Positions 17,240 to 26,682 of a DNA stretch of 64,000 bases are shown in pieces. This DNA comes from Streptomyces albofaciens JCM 4342 (lineage in GTDB: Bacteria > Actinomycetota > Actinomycetes > Streptomycetales > Streptomycetaceae). The notes under the pieces were generated by a model. The model did no database searches, was not told where the DNA came from, and saw only the letters and a program-made list of their open reading frames with translations. The position numbers and the translations under genes were made by a program. Every line of letters begins with the position of its first letter. The stretch's first letter is position 1. The stretch lies in the NCBI RefSeq assembly GCF_008634025.1, contig NZ_PDCM01000002.1, forward strand, positions 3,435,001 through 3,499,000. The letters run 5' to 3'.

Positions 17240-18034
17240 TCACTCCCCGGGCCACTCCGGCCGCCGCTTCTCGTTGAAGGCGGCCACGCCTTCCGCCCGG
17301 TCGCCGGAGAACGCCACACTGCGCCAGGCGCCGTCCTCCAGGTCCAGGCCGGTCCTCAGATCGAGGCCGTGGCCCAGGCGCAGGGCGCGTTTGGCGGCGC
17401 GGAGGCCGACCGGGGAGTTGCGTGCGATGCGTCCGGCCAGGGCCAGGGCCTCTTCGGTGTCCCGGCCCTCGTCGACCAGCTGGTCCACCAGGCCCAGCTC
17501 ATGAGCCTCGGCCGCCTCCACCCGCCGCCCCGTGAAGATCAGCTCCGCCGCGCGGGCCGCGCCGACGCGCCGCGGCAGCAGCTGCGTACCGCCGCCGCCC
17601 GGGATCACGCCCACCGACACCTCCGGCAGGCCGACCACGGCCGTACGGTCCGCCACGATCAGGTCGCAGGCGAGCGCCAGCTCGTAGCCGCCGCCGAGCG
17701 CGAAGCCGTGGACGGCGGCGACGGTGGGCATCGGCAGTTCCAGGACGCCGGTGTAGGCGGCCCGGGCGCGCGGGCGCTGCCGCATCAGGTCGGCGTCGCT
17801 GAAGGAATTGCGCTCCTTCAGGTCGGCGCCCACGCAGAACGCCCGCTCGTGGGTGGAGGTCAGCACGGTGGCGCGGACCTCGCGGTCGGCCGCGAGGGCG
17901 TCGCAGGCGGCCGTGATGGCGTCCGCCATGGCCGTGGACACCGCGTTCATCGCCTTGGGCCGGTCCAGCCGCAGTTCGGCCACGTGCCCGTGCCGGTGTA
18001 CGCCGACGAAGTCCCCGAAGCGTTGCGTGTCCAT
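17240..18034 (-). CDS. Enoyl-CoA hydratase/isomerase family protein
   Basis: 264 residues. Crotonase fold: CoA/oxyanion-hole segments AFCVGADLKE and HGFALGGGYELALACD, and PEVSVGVIPGGGGTQ. The two catalytic glutamates of hydratases are both present (in GGGYELA and LPEV), supporting real hydratase activity on a short or branched enoyl-CoA; substrate unknown. Start ATG 18034 has a strong AGGGAGGG ribosome-binding site. A palindromic element lies just upstream, so the gene is probably repressed by a local TetR-type regulator encoded elsewhere. Confidence 0.9.
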   Translation of the reverse strand: MDTQRFGDFVGVHRHGHVAELRLDRPKAMNAVSTAMADAITAACDALAADREVRATVLTSTHERAFCVGADLKERNSFSDADLMRQRPRARAAYTGVLELPMPTVAAVHGFALGGGYELALACDLIVADRTAVVGLPEVSVGVIPGGGGTQLLPRRVGAARAAELIFTGRRVEAAEAHELGLVDQLVDEGRDTEEALALAGRIARNSPVGLRAAKRALRLGHGLDLRTGLDLEDGAWRSVAFSGDRAEGVAAFNEKRRPEWPGE

Positions 18035-18044
18035 GCGGAACCCT

Positions 18045-18080
18045 CCCTGGTTAACGATCGTTCCGTCACTCTAACCAGGG
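18045..18080. promoter_or_regulatory. Palindromic operator upstream of the enoyl-CoA hydratase gene
   Basis: Outer inverted repeat CCCTGGTTA / TAACCAGGG (9-bp arms, 18-nt spacer) containing the perfect palindrome AACGATCGTT at 18053-18062. AAC-GTT palindromes like this are typical of TetR/FadR-type fatty-acid regulators. Confidence 0.55.
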
Positions 18081-18091
18081 GGCGCAAGAGG

Positions 18092-18154
18092 CAGCCGGGC
18101 GCGGAGCGGCCACGGCGCACGGTTCAGCCGGGCGCGGAGCGGCACGGCCCACGG
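18092..18154. repeat. Two-copy direct repeat, about 31 bp
   Basis: CAGCCGGGCGCGGAGCGGC... at 18092 and 18125, one indel and one mismatch apart, in the spacer between the enoyl-CoA hydratase and adenylate cyclase genes. Confidence 0.6.
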
Positions 18155-18209
18155 CCCGGCCGCGCCGGACGCCGGTCGCGGGCGCCGGATGTCCACCGGC
18201 GCCGGGCGA

Positions 18210-19472
18210 TCACGTACGCCGGCCCAGCAGCCACGGCTCCACGACGCCCAGGCCGCGCACCGGCCGCTGCCACATCGGCCGGAGCGCGAAGCGGTACTCC
18301 GGCAGCGGCCCCGCGCCGCCCTCCGCGGCCTCGGCGGCGGCCTTCGCGTCGGCCTCGGAGACCGGCGCCTCGCCCGTACGCCCCAGCTCCTCCGCGAACG
18401 CCTCGTCGACCAGCACCGTGTCCCTGGGCGCTATCGACGTGAGACGGCTGGCCAGGTTCACGGTCGTGCCGAAGACGTCGCCCATCCGCGTCGTGACCGT
18501 GCCGAACGCGATGCCGACGCGCAGCTCCGGCATCGTCTCGTCGTTGGCCATGGTCTCGATGAGGCGCAGGCCGATCTCGGCCGCGGTGCCCGCGTCGTCG
18601 GCCGCGAACAGGACCTCGTCGCCGAGCGTCTTGATGAGCCGGCCGCCGTGCGCGGCGACCAGGTCGGCGGCGGTGGTCTCGAACGCCTCGACCAGTTCGC
18701 CCAGTTCCTCCTCCTCCAGGCGGCGGGTCAGCCGGGTGAAGCCGACGAGGTCGGCGAAGCCCACCGCGAGCCGCCGGTCGACCATCTCCGCGTCGTCCTG
18801 GGCCTGGACGACGCGGCCGGTCGCGGCGGCGAGCTGGCGGCGCCAGACGTAGACCAGGAACTCCTCCAGCTCGGGCAGGAGCAGTTCGACGAGCGGGTAG
18901 GTGATCTCCGTACGGGTCATGCCGGAGTCCGCCGGCTCGGTCAGGCCCTCCAGGAAGGAGTCGATCTGCCAGTCGGCGAGCCGGGCCGTGGTCTGCCCGG
19001 TGGAGCGGGCCACCTGGACCGCCATCGCCTCGCTGAGCAGACCGGCCTCCACCAGGCCCGCCAGCCGCCGCAGCGCCAGTACGTCGGCCTCGGTCAGCGC
19101 TTTGACCTGGCCGATGTCGGCGAAGCCCATGGCGCGCCAGAAGCGGGAGGCCAGCTCCATGGAGACACCGGCGCTGCGGGCGGCCTGGAAGGGGGTGTAG
19201 CGGCGTTCGGCGCCGAGGATGAGCTGTTCCAGGCGGATGGCGATGGTGTCGTCGTCACCGGCGTCGCCCGCGCCGTCGGCCCGTGCCACGCCGTTCACCG
19301 CGCCGTCCGCGGCCCCGGCGCCCGCCGTACGGCCGCCGGTACGCGTGGCGGCGGCGTCGGCGGACGCGCCGCCGTCCGTCCGCGCCGGGTCCCCCTCACT
19401 GCGAGCAGCCCCCGTCTCACGAGGGGCGATGTCCGCTTCGCGCGGGCCGGCGCCCGAGTCGTCGGCGGTCAC
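18210..19472 (-). CDS. cya: Class III adenylate cyclase
   Basis: 420 residues. Makes cAMP from ATP. Long disordered N-terminus (about 75 residues, Arg/Ala/Gly-rich), a helical middle region with a helix-turn-helix-like segment, and a catalytic domain at about 225-365. Metal-binding aspartates are visible in VGFADLVGFT and TLGDEVLF; FGTTVNLASRL is the conserved transition-state block. Cytosolic, no membrane helices. Orthologous by context to the single Streptomyces adenylate cyclase needed for germination and development in S. coelicolor (recalled as SCO4928). Start ATG 19472 is the longest; a shorter start is possible because the N-terminus is low complexity. Confidence 0.92.
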   Translation of the reverse strand: MTADDSGAGPREADIAPRETGAARSEGDPARTDGGASADAAATRTGGRTAGAGAADGAVNGVARADGAGDAGDDDTIAIRLEQLILGAERRYTPFQAARSAGVSMELASRFWRAMGFADIGQVKALTEADVLALRRLAGLVEAGLLSEAMAVQVARSTGQTTARLADWQIDSFLEGLTEPADSGMTRTEITYPLVELLLPELEEFLVYVWRRQLAAATGRVVQAQDDAEMVDRRLAVGFADLVGFTRLTRRLEEEELGELVEAFETTAADLVAAHGGRLIKTLGDEVLFAADDAGTAAEIGLRLIETMANDETMPELRVGIAFGTVTTRMGDVFGTTVNLASRLTSIAPRDTVLVDEAFAEELGRTGEAPVSEADAKAAAEAAEGGAGPLPEYRFALRPMWQRPVRGLGVVEPWLLGRRT

Positions 19473-19794
19473 CGCCCGCTCCCTGTCCGTTCCCTGCGCA
19501 CTGCCCTTCCGATCACTGCTCGCTCGTCGTCCGCTGCACGGCGGACCGCCTCAACGATACGGCAGGTGTGCTCTGGCTCACTCTCCCACCTCGTTGCTTT
19601 CGCCCCCAACGGCACATAAGTGCGATTGCTCCCGAGGTTTCTTGACCAGGATCTGATCGTTCTTGACCGCTATATGGACGCAACCGGATACGCGGGCCCG
19701 ATCAGGGCTCCCGTCGGCCCGTGCGGCCCCTTCCCGGCCCGCCATCCCCCTTCGTTCCCATCGACCTCATCGGCCCCACCGACCCCCCGGCCCG
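19473..19794. other. Spacer upstream of cya
   Basis: 322 bases between the birA stop and the cya start. It is less GC-rich around 19600-19680 and holds two TTGACC boxes (19640-19670, plus strand). No gene or clear terminator; it must contain the cya promoter. Confidence 0.5.
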
Positions 19795-20685
19795 TCACTC
19801 CTGCCCCGCCGGCCGCAGGTGGACGATGTCGCCCGCGTCGACCGGCTGCTGCATCCCCTCCTCCGTCGCCAGCACCAGCCGCCCGTCCCCGTCGATGGCC
19901 ACCGCCTCGCCGCGCAGCTCCCGGTCGCCGGGCAGCTGGGCCCGTACGGTCCGGCCGAGCGTGGCACACCCGGCGGCGTACGCGTCCTGGAGGCGGCAGG
20001 CCGCCGCGTCGCCGTCGGCCGCGGTCCACTGCCCGTACCAGTCCTCGACCGACCGCAGCACCGCCCGCAGCACCGGGTCACGGTCGGTGACCTTGGCACC
20101 GGCCAGGGCCAGCGAACCGGCGCCGGGCACGGGCAGCTCATCCGCGCGCAGCGTGACGTTGAGGCCGATGCCGATCACGACGCCGTCCCCGGCGCGCTCC
20201 GCGAGGATGCCGCCGGCCTTGCGCTCCTCGTCACCGACCGTGACCAGCAGGTCGTTGGGCCACTTCAGGGCGGTGTCCACCCCGGCGGTGCGGGCCACCG
20301 CGCTGGCGGTCGCCACCCCGGCGAGCAGCGGCAGCCAGCCCCAGCGCTCCACGGGCACCTTCGGCGTCAGGTAGAAGGAGAAGAAGAGGCCGGAGCGCGG
20401 CGGCGCGGACCACCGGCGGTCCAGCCGCCCGCGCGCGGCGGACTGCTCCTCGGCGACGAGGACGGTTCCCTCGGGCAGTCCGGCCGCGGCCCGCGCGGTG
20501 AGGTCGGTGTTGGTCGAGCCGGTGGCGGGCACCACATCGAGGTCGGTCCACAGCGCGCCGGGCCGCAGCAGCGCGCGGCGCAGCGCCATGGGGTTCAGCG
20601 GCGGGCGCTCCAGGTCGGACCAGCGCCCCCCGGCGCCGGGCCCCGAATGGTCTTTGTCCTGGTTTTCCGGTGGTTGAGGCGTCAT
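19795..20685 (-). CDS. birA: Biotin--[carboxyl-carrier protein] ligase
   Basis: 296 residues. Activates biotin and transfers it to carrier lysines such as that of AccA2 in this window. Core motifs: GSTNTDL, the biotin/ATP loop [21 protein letters not shown], and [10 protein letters not shown]. No N-terminal DNA-binding domain, so it is a monofunctional ligase of the actinobacterial type, not an E. coli-style repressor. Divergent from pccB (about 140 bp apart), linking biotinylation with carboxylase synthesis. Confidence 0.93.
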   Translation of the reverse strand: MTPQPPENQDKDHSGPGAGGRWSDLERPPLNPMALRRALLRPGALWTDLDVVPATGSTNTDLTARAAAGLPEGTVLVAEEQSAARGRLDRRWSAPPRSGLFFSFYLTPKVPVERWGWLPLLAGVATASAVARTAGVDTALKWPNDLLVTVGDEERKAGGILAERAGDGVVIGIGLNVTLRADELPVPGAGSLALAGAKVTDRDPVLRAVLRSVEDWYGQWTAADGDAAACRLQDAYAAGCATLGRTVRAQLPGDRELRGEAVAIDGDGRLVLATEEGMQQPVDAGDIVHLRPAGQE

Positions 20686-20826
20686 GGCCCCAGCCTAGGT
20701 GTGGTCAACGACGCAGTGCCGCTGAGCAGTCCCGCCGATACGCTACGAATCGGTAGCCATCCCCGTTCAACCCCCGTACCACCTTCGTACGAGCACCAGT
20801 CCAGGACGAGCAGGAGCCGCATCCCG

Positions 20827-22416
20827 ATGTCCGAGCCGGAAGCACACATCACCACGACCGCGGGCAAGCTGGCCGATCTTCAGCGCAGGATCGAGGAGGC
20901 CACCCACGCCGGGTCCGCGCGGGCCGTGGAAAAGCAGCACGCCAAGGGCAAGCTGACGGCGCGTGAGCGCGTGGAGCTGCTGCTCGACGAGGGCTCGTTC
21001 GTCGAGCTGGACGAGTTCGCGCGGCACCGCTCGACCAACTTCGGCCTGGAGAAGAACCGGCCGTACGGCGATGGTGTGGTGACCGGCTACGGCACCGTCG
21101 ACGGCCGTACGGTCTGCGTCTACTCGCAGGACTTCACCATCTTCGGCGGTTCGCTGGGCGAGGTCTACGGCGAGAAGATCGTCAAGGTGATGGACTTCGC
21201 CCTGAAGAACGGCTGCCCCGTCATCGGCATCAACGACGGCGGCGGCGCCCGTATCCAGGAGGGCGTGGCGGCGCTCGGCCTGTTCGCGGAGATCTTCCGC
21301 CGCAATGTGCACGCCTCCGGCGTGGTGCCGCAGATCTCGCTGATCGTCGGCCCGTGCGCGGGCGGCGCGGTGTACTCCCCCGCCATCACCGACTTCACGG
21401 TCATGGTCGACCAGACCTCGCACATGTTCATCACCGGGCCCGACGTCATCAAGACCGTCACCGGCGAGGACGTGGGCTTCGAGGAGCTGGGCGGCGCCCG
21501 GACGCACAACACCACCTCGGGCGTCGCGCACCACATGGCGGGCGACGAGAAGGACGCCATCGAGTACGTCAAGGCGCTGCTGTCCTACCTGCCGTCCAAC
21601 AACCTCTCCGAGCCGCCCGCCTTCCCCGAGGAGGCGGACCTGGAGACCTCGGACTACGACCGCGAGCTGGACACGCTGATCCCGGACTCGGCGAACCAGC
21701 CGTACGACATGCACACCGCCATCGAGCACGTCCTCGACGACGGCGAGTTCCTGGAGACGCAGGCGCTCTTCGCGCCCAACATGGTCACCGGCTTCGGGCG
21801 GGTGGAGGGCCACGCGGTCGGCATCGTCGCCAACCAGCCGATGCAGTTCGCGGGCACGCTGGACATCAACGCGAGCGAGAAGGCGGCGCGGTTCGTGCGC
21901 ACCTGCGACGCGTTCAACGTCCCCGTGCTGACGTTCGTGGACGTACCGGGCTTCCTGCCGGGTACGGACCAGGAATGGGACGGCATCATCCGGCGCGGCG
22001 CCAAGCTGATCTACGCGTACGCGGAGGCGACGGTTCCGCTGATCACGGTGATCACCCGCAAGGCGTTCGGCGGCGCGTACGACGTCATGGGCTCCAAGCA
22101 CCTGGGCGCCGACCTGAACCTGGCCTGGCCGACCGCGCAGATCGCGGTGATGGGCGCGCAGGGCGCGGTCAACATCCTGCACCGCCGCACGCTCGCCGCG
22201 ATCGAGGACCCGGCCGCGCAGGACGCCCGCCGCCAGGAGCTGATCCAGGAGTACGAGGACGCGCTGCTCAACCCGTACGTGGCGGCCGAGCGCGGCTACG
22301 TGGACGCGGTGATCATGCCGTCGGAGACCCGCCGGCACATCGTGCGCGGGCTGCGCACGCTGCGCAACAAGCGCGAGTCGCTGCCCCCGAAGAAGCACGG
22401 CAACATCCCGCTGTAG
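20827..22416 (+). CDS. pccB: Propionyl-CoA carboxylase beta subunit
   Basis: 529 residues. Carboxyltransferase of an acyl-CoA carboxylase that turns propionyl-CoA (and often acetyl-CoA) into methylmalonyl-/malonyl-CoA for polyketide and fatty-acid synthesis. Both carboxyltransferase halves are visible: N-terminal oxyanion-hole region ([12 protein letters not shown]...CAGGAVYSP) and C-terminal region ([10 protein letters not shown]...[13 protein letters not shown]). ATG 20827 opens the conserved MSEPEAHI...GKLADL start. Followed by the epsilon gene at 67 bp. Works with a biotinylated alpha chain such as that at 34.7 kb. Confidence 0.95.
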   Translation: MSEPEAHITTTAGKLADLQRRIEEATHAGSARAVEKQHAKGKLTARERVELLLDEGSFVELDEFARHRSTNFGLEKNRPYGDGVVTGYGTVDGRTVCVYSQDFTIFGGSLGEVYGEKIVKVMDFALKNGCPVIGINDGGGARIQEGVAALGLFAEIFRRNVHASGVVPQISLIVGPCAGGAVYSPAITDFTVMVDQTSHMFITGPDVIKTVTGEDVGFEELGGARTHNTTSGVAHHMAGDEKDAIEYVKALLSYLPSNNLSEPPAFPEEADLETSDYDRELDTLIPDSANQPYDMHTAIEHVLDDGEFLETQALFAPNMVTGFGRVEGHAVGIVANQPMQFAGTLDINASEKAARFVRTCDAFNVPVLTFVDVPGFLPGTDQEWDGIIRRGAKLIYAYAEATVPLITVITRKAFGGAYDVMGSKHLGADLNLAWPTAQIAVMGAQGAVNILHRRTLAAIEDPAAQDARRQELIQEYEDALLNPYVAAERGYVDAVIMPSETRRHIVRGLRTLRNKRESLPPKKHGNIPL

Positions 22417-22483
22417 GGCAGCCCGTGCCCGTCACCGGCACTGTCCGCCGTTCGCCGCAACCCCTCCAGGAGGTCGGTTGACC

Positions 22484-22702
22484 ATGATCAAGGTCGTCCG
22501 GGGCAACCCCACACCCGAGGAGCTGGCCGCCGCACTGGCGGTGGTCCGCACCCGCGCGGCGGCCGCCGCCGCTGCCGCCGCGTCCGCCGCGCCAGGCCCG
22601 GAGCGTACGGACGAATGGGCCGACCCGGCGTCCACGATCCCGCGCCGCCGGCTGCCGCACCCGGGGCCGCGGGCGTGGCGCACGAGCTACTGGCCGCGCT
22701 GA
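22484..22702 (+). CDS. pccE: Acyl-CoA carboxylase epsilon subunit
   Basis: 72 residues. Small helical subunit that binds the alpha and beta chains and boosts carboxylase activity in Streptomyces. Starts MIKVVRGNPTPEELAAALAV, the conserved epsilon motif, then an Ala-rich helix and a C-terminal WRTSYWPR tail typical of the family. AGGAGG lies 10 nt before ATG 22484; an in-frame TTG at 22478 is too close to it. Confidence 0.92.
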   Translation: MIKVVRGNPTPEELAAALAVVRTRAAAAAAAAASAAPGPERTDEWADPASTIPRRRLPHPGPRAWRTSYWPR

Positions 22703-22783
22703 GGCCGCCGTAGTCCCCATACCCGACGGCGCTTGAGTACGCGTACTCAGGCGTCGTCGGCGTTCCCGGCGCAGGATCGAAGG

Positions 22784-22915
22784 ATGCTGTGGTCCGATCC
22801 GCCCGACGAGCCTCCCGAGGAGCTGCGCCAGGTACAGGCGATGCTCCACCGGGTGGGCATCGTGCTGGCCGTGGCCGCGGTGGTGCTGATGGTCATGCTG
22901 GTCGGCGGGGCCTGA
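22784..22915 (+). CDS. Small single-pass membrane protein
   Basis: 43 residues: a short acidic N-terminus (DPPDEPPEELRQVQAML) and one transmembrane helix (about 24-42). Homologues of this size follow pccE in other streptomycetes (recalled). ATG 22784; an upstream in-frame start at 22733 would add 17 residues but has weaker support. Function unknown. Confidence 0.7.
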   Translation: MLWSDPPDEPPEELRQVQAMLHRVGIVLAVAAVVLMVMLVGGA

Positions 22916-23100
22916 GCGCCCGGCGCTCCCGTGGGCCCCGGCCGCCGCCCGGAAACGGACGAAGAGGACCGGCTCACACACCCCGACTGCAACCGCCACC
23001 CCCACTTGGGACATCCTTTACCTCTGAAGGCCGCAATTCGGGCGCCTGTACGGCGCGGCCCGCGCGGCACCGGGCCGTACGGCAAGGGGAGTGGAGAGCG

Positions 23101-24570
23101 ATGAACAGGCCGCTGAGACACATAGCCGTCTTCTGCGGGGTGCTGGTGCTGGCGCTGCTGGTGCACGCCACCTGGGTGCAGTTCGTCCAGGCGGACTCGC
23201 TGGCGAACGACGAGAACAACCGCCGGGTGAAGATCGAGGCGTTCTCCTATCCGCGCGGCAACATCATCGTCGGCGGCAAGCCCATCACCGGGTCCGTCGA
23301 GACGGCCGGCGACTTCAAGTACAAGCGGGTCTACAAGGACGGCCCGATGTACGCGCCGATCACCGGCTATGCCTCGCAGTCCCAGGGCACCACGTTCCTG
23401 GAGGGCGTCTACAAGGACATCCTCAGCGGCAAGGACGACCGGCTCTTCCTCAAGCGCGCCAAGGACGTGCTGACGGGTGAGAAGCCGCGCGGCGGCGACG
23501 TGCTGACGACGATCAACGAGAAGGCGCAGCGGGCCGCGTACAAGAGCCTGACCGACCTCGACGCCAAGGGCGCGGTGGTCGCGCTGGAGCCGGGCACCGG
23601 CAAGATCCTGGCGATGGCGAGCACGCCGTCCTACGACCCGTCGGTCTTCGCGGGCAGTTCCTTCAAGGAGGGCGACAAGTACACGTCCCTCATCAAGGAC
23701 AAGTCCAAGCCGATGAACAACCGGGCGTCCCTGGAGATCTACCCGCCCGGCTCCACGTTCAAGATCCTCACCGCCGCCGCGGCCCTGGAGCACGGCGTCG
23801 TCCCGGACATCGACACCCCGGTGCAGGCCCCGGTGCCGTACACGCTGCCGCAGACGGCCACCAAGGTCGGCAACGACATCGCCACCGCGCCGTGCGAGAA
23901 CGCATCCCTCAAGGTCGGCATGCAGTGGTCCTGCAACAACACCTACCTGGAGGCGGCGAACCGGCTCGGCAAGGACAAGATGCGCGAGACGGCGGAGAAG
24001 TTCGGCTTCAACCAGAAGCTCTTCACCCCGGTCCGCACGGCCACCAGCGGCTATCCCGAGAAGCTGGACAAGCCGCAGACCGCGCTGACCGGCATGGGCC
24101 AGGGCAGCCTGACCGCCACCCCGCTCCAGATGGCCATGGTCGTCGCCGGGCTCGCCAACAACGGCAAGGTCATGCAGCCGTACCTGGTCGAGGAGACGCG
24201 CGGCCCGGACCTGTCGACGATCGAGAAGTTCGAGCCCAAGGAGCTGAACCAGGCCGTCTCCGAGAGCACCGCGAAGAAGGTGCAGGAGATGATGGAGAAC
24301 ACCGCGGAGAACGGCACGGCGAAGAAGGCGCTGATCGACGGCGTCAAGGTCGGTGCCAAGACCGGTACCGCCCAGCACGGCGCGAACGTCCGCGACGAGC
24401 GCCCGTACGCCTGGTTCGTCTCGTACGCCAAGCAGGGCAACGGCTCGCCGGTCGCGGTCGCGGTCTTCGTCGACCCCTCGGACATGGACATCCCGCGCTC
24501 GGAGATCGCCGGCGGCAAGCTGGGCGGCCCGATCGCGAAGAAGGTCATGGAGGCCGTGCTCGGCAAGTGA
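23101..24570 (+). CDS. Class B penicillin-binding protein (PbpA/PBP2-like)
   Basis: 489 residues. Membrane-anchored peptidoglycan transpeptidase: one N-terminal transmembrane helix (about 8-26), a short dimerisation domain, and a penicillin-binding domain with SxxK Ser218-Thr-Phe-Lys221, SxN Ser277-Cys-Asn279 and KTG in AKTGTAQHG. The N-terminal [13 protein letters not shown] closely resembles the streptomycete PbpA paralogue that sits beside rodA elsewhere, but no SEDS partner is here, so this is an extra copy. GGAGAG ribosome-binding site before ATG 23101. Confidence 0.92.
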   Translation: MNRPLRHIAVFCGVLVLALLVHATWVQFVQADSLANDENNRRVKIEAFSYPRGNIIVGGKPITGSVETAGDFKYKRVYKDGPMYAPITGYASQSQGTTFLEGVYKDILSGKDDRLFLKRAKDVLTGEKPRGGDVLTTINEKAQRAAYKSLTDLDAKGAVVALEPGTGKILAMASTPSYDPSVFAGSSFKEGDKYTSLIKDKSKPMNNRASLEIYPPGSTFKILTAAAALEHGVVPDIDTPVQAPVPYTLPQTATKVGNDIATAPCENASLKVGMQWSCNNTYLEAANRLGKDKMRETAEKFGFNQKLFTPVRTATSGYPEKLDKPQTALTGMGQGSLTATPLQMAMVVAGLANNGKVMQPYLVEETRGPDLSTIEKFEPKELNQAVSESTAKKVQEMMENTAENGTAKKALIDGVKVGAKTGTAQHGANVRDERPYAWFVSYAKQGNGSPVAVAVFVDPSDMDIPRSEIAGGKLGGPIAKKVMEAVLGK

Positions 24571-24641
24571 GCGAGCCGCCGGACCGGCAGGGAGGGGGCG
24601 GGCGCCGTACGGCGTCCGCCCCGCTCCGTACGATGGAGGTC

Positions 24642-25262
24642 ATGACCGTTCAGCCCGGCGCCGCCGCCCGCCGTCTCGTTCTCGCCTCCCAGTCCCCCGC
24701 CCGGCTCGGCCTGCTGCGCCAGGCCGGGCTCGCGCCCGAGGTCGTCGTCAGCGGCGTGGACGAGGACGCGATCACCGCCGACAGCCCGGCCGAGCTGGCC
24801 CGGGTGCTCGCCGAGGCGAAGGCGGACGCGGTGGCCGCGCGCCCGGAGGCCGCCGGCGCGCTGGTCATCGGCTGCGACTCGGTCCTGGAACTGGACGGGC
24901 GGGCGCTCGGCAAGCCCGCCGACGCCGAGGACGCGACCGCCCGCTGGAAGTCGATGCGCGGCCGGTCCGGCGTCCTGCGGACCGGCCACTGCGTGATCGA
25001 CACGGCCGCCGGGGACCGCCGGGTGTCGGCCACCGCCTCCACCACCGTCCGCTTCGGCGAGCCGAGCGACGCCGAGATCGCCGCGTACGTCGCCTCCGGC
25101 GAACCGCTGTACGTGGCGGGCGCCTTCACCCTGGACGGCCGGTCGGCGCCGTTCATCGACGGCATCGACGGTGACCCCGGCAACGTCATCGGCCTGTCCC
25201 TGCCGCTGCTGCGGCGGCTGCTGGCGGAGCTGGACGTGGCGATCACCGATCTTTGGGCCTAG
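24642..25262 (+). CDS. maf: Maf-family nucleotide pyrophosphatase
   Basis: 206 residues. Hydrolyses modified or non-canonical nucleoside triphosphates; the family also affects septum formation. Typical blocks: [18 protein letters not shown] at the N-terminus (SxSPxR motif), ADAVA region, [10 protein letters not shown], and [12 protein letters not shown] near the end. ATG 24642 is preceded by a tightly spaced GGAGG; ATG 24633 is an alternative. Last gene of the syntenic block before the lanthipeptide island. Confidence 0.9.
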   Translation: MTVQPGAAARRLVLASQSPARLGLLRQAGLAPEVVVSGVDEDAITADSPAELARVLAEAKADAVAARPEAAGALVIGCDSVLELDGRALGKPADAEDATARWKSMRGRSGVLRTGHCVIDTAAGDRRVSATASTTVRFGEPSDAEIAAYVASGEPLYVAGAFTLDGRSAPFIDGIDGDPGNVIGLSLPLLRRLLAELDVAITDLWA

Positions 25263-25271
25263 AGGGAGCCT

Positions 25272-26507
25272 TCAGCGGAGGCCGAAGCACGGCTGCCACA
25301 GCCGGTCCGCCTCCGGTACGGCCACGCTCAGCAGCGCGCACAGCGGACCGGTCGCCCCGCCCAGCAGCCCCATCCGCTCCTCCCCCAGCGCCCGGACATC
25401 GGGCAGCCGGTCCAGGAGGTGGCGGGCCAGCCGTGCGCGCAGGGCCGTCGCGGCGGGCAGCCGCGCGTGGTGGTGGAAGGCGTCCGCGACGGCCAGGACG
25501 CCCGCGGCGCCGTGACAGCAGGCGAGCAGGTCCGCGGGGTGGTCGCCGAAGAGGTGGAAGTCCGTGTCGTACCGCTCGGCGAGGCCGGTGAAGGCCCGCG
25601 CGGCCCACGCCGCCCCCGCGGCGTCGTCCAGGGCGTCCGCGGCGTTCCACAGCGCCCAGGTGACGCCGGGGTTGCCGTAGCACCACGCCTGGCGGGCGCG
25701 GGCGCCGCCGGGCGGCGGCCCGTCGGGCCCGGCGCCGTCCCAGCTGCGGATGGAGCGGGCGTCGTCGAAGGACTGGCGGGCGAGCCAGTGCGTGGCGTTG
25801 CGCAGCGCGCGCCGGGTCGCCCGGTTGGACCCGGTGTGCCGGACCGCGGCGGTGAGCGCGGTGACCAGACCGGCGACGCCGTGGCCCATGCCGGTGTTGA
25901 CGCGGCCCTGCATCCAGTTCAGGCGGGGGTGTCCGGCGTAGCCGTCGGTGTGCAGCCGGGGCAGCTCCCCGGCGTCGCAGAGCGATCTCAAGTGGCTCAG
26001 ACAAGGCGCGAGTTGGTCCTCGCCCGGGTCCGCGCCGACACACAGGGAGAGCAGCGTCCCCGACGGCCCGACGATCAGGTCGTAATCCGGGAACCGAACG
26101 CCCTCGGGCCGCCACGGCCGGGCCTTCGCGACAGCGATCAGGTGGTCACGCAGCCGGTCGGCCAACCGGTGCAGCTGGGGGTGGAGCCGGGCCCCGAGAC
26201 GGAGTCCGGCGAGGGTGCCCGCCAGGCCGCCGTCGTGCAGGCCCGGGCGGCCCTGGCCGCGGCCGACGCCCCGGGCCCACACGGCCACCGCGCCGCCCGC
26301 GGCGGCGGCCTCGGCGGGCGTGCCGGTGTCCGCGACGAGCACGGCCAGCGCGGGGACACCCGGGTCGCAAGGAGCGGTCCCGTCCTGCTCACCGGATGCC
26401 TGACGGCTGGCCCAGGCCTCCAGAAGCTCCACGGCGAGGGTGCGGAGCGCCGGTGCGGCCGCCCGCCCGGCCGAAGCCGGAGGGACGGCCTTGACGGTGC
26501 CGGTCAA
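25272..26507 (-). CDS. Lanthionine synthetase C-like cyclase (LanC)
   Basis: 411 residues from TTG 26507, which overlaps the precursor stop codon (TTGA) and so would be translationally coupled; an ATG at 26540 inside the precursor core codons is the alternative. Zinc cyclase that adds cysteine thiols to dehydrated Ser/Thr. Ligands and catalytic residues are visible: Cys in AWCYGNPGV, the Cys-His pair in ACCHGAAGVL, and His in GMGHGVAG. Several GxxG repeats of the alpha-toroid follow. No kinase or lyase domain, so it is a stand-alone class I cyclase. It ends 9 bp from maf, tail to tail. Confidence 0.92.
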   Translation of the reverse strand: MTGTVKAVPPASAGRAAAPALRTLAVELLEAWASRQASGEQDGTAPCDPGVPALAVLVADTGTPAEAAAAGGAVAVWARGVGRGQGRPGLHDGGLAGTLAGLRLGARLHPQLHRLADRLRDHLIAVAKARPWRPEGVRFPDYDLIVGPSGTLLSLCVGADPGEDQLAPCLSHLRSLCDAGELPRLHTDGYAGHPRLNWMQGRVNTGMGHGVAGLVTALTAAVRHTGSNRATRRALRNATHWLARQSFDDARSIRSWDGAGPDGPPPGGARARQAWCYGNPGVTWALWNAADALDDAAGAAWAARAFTGLAERYDTDFHLFGDHPADLLACCHGAAGVLAVADAFHHHARLPAATALRARLARHLLDRLPDVRALGEERMGLLGGATGPLCALLSVAVPEADRLWQPCFGLR

Positions 26508-26665
26508 CAGACGGCGATGGTGCAGACGAGCACCGTGCACACACCACTGCAGTGGCCGGAGTCCGCTTCCGTCTCCGGCAGGTCGGTCTCGGTGATCCGG
26601 GTCTCCAGGTCACCGATCAGCTCGTCCAGGTCGGTCAGTTCGGTGCGTTCCATGGTGTCCGACAT
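26504..26665 (-). CDS. Lanthipeptide precursor peptide (LanA)
   Basis: 53 residues. The first 35 (MSDTMERTELTDLDELIGDL onward to ...ETEAD) are acidic and Cys-free with an FxLD-like TDLDEL box, as expected for a class I leader. Residues 36-53 are the likely core, SGHCSGVCTVLVCTIAVC: Ser36-Cys39, Ser40-Cys43, Thr44-Cys48 and Thr49-Cys53, so all four Ser/Thr pair with a following cysteine at i+3 or i+4 and nothing is left between the units. GAAGGGA lies about 9 nt before ATG 26665; 17 nt after the LanB stop. The protease site is not identifiable. Confidence 0.85.
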   Translation of the reverse strand: MSDTMERTELTDLDELIGDLETRITETDLPETEADSGHCSGVCTVLVCTIAVC

Positions 26666-26682
26666 GACGATGTTCCCTTCTC

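Noticed and set aside
20742..20757. GCTAC...GTAGC inverted repeat in the birA-pccB spacer as another copy of the nucleoside operator
   Set aside because: Core differs (GAATCG, not GCGC) and the genes are functionally unrelated.
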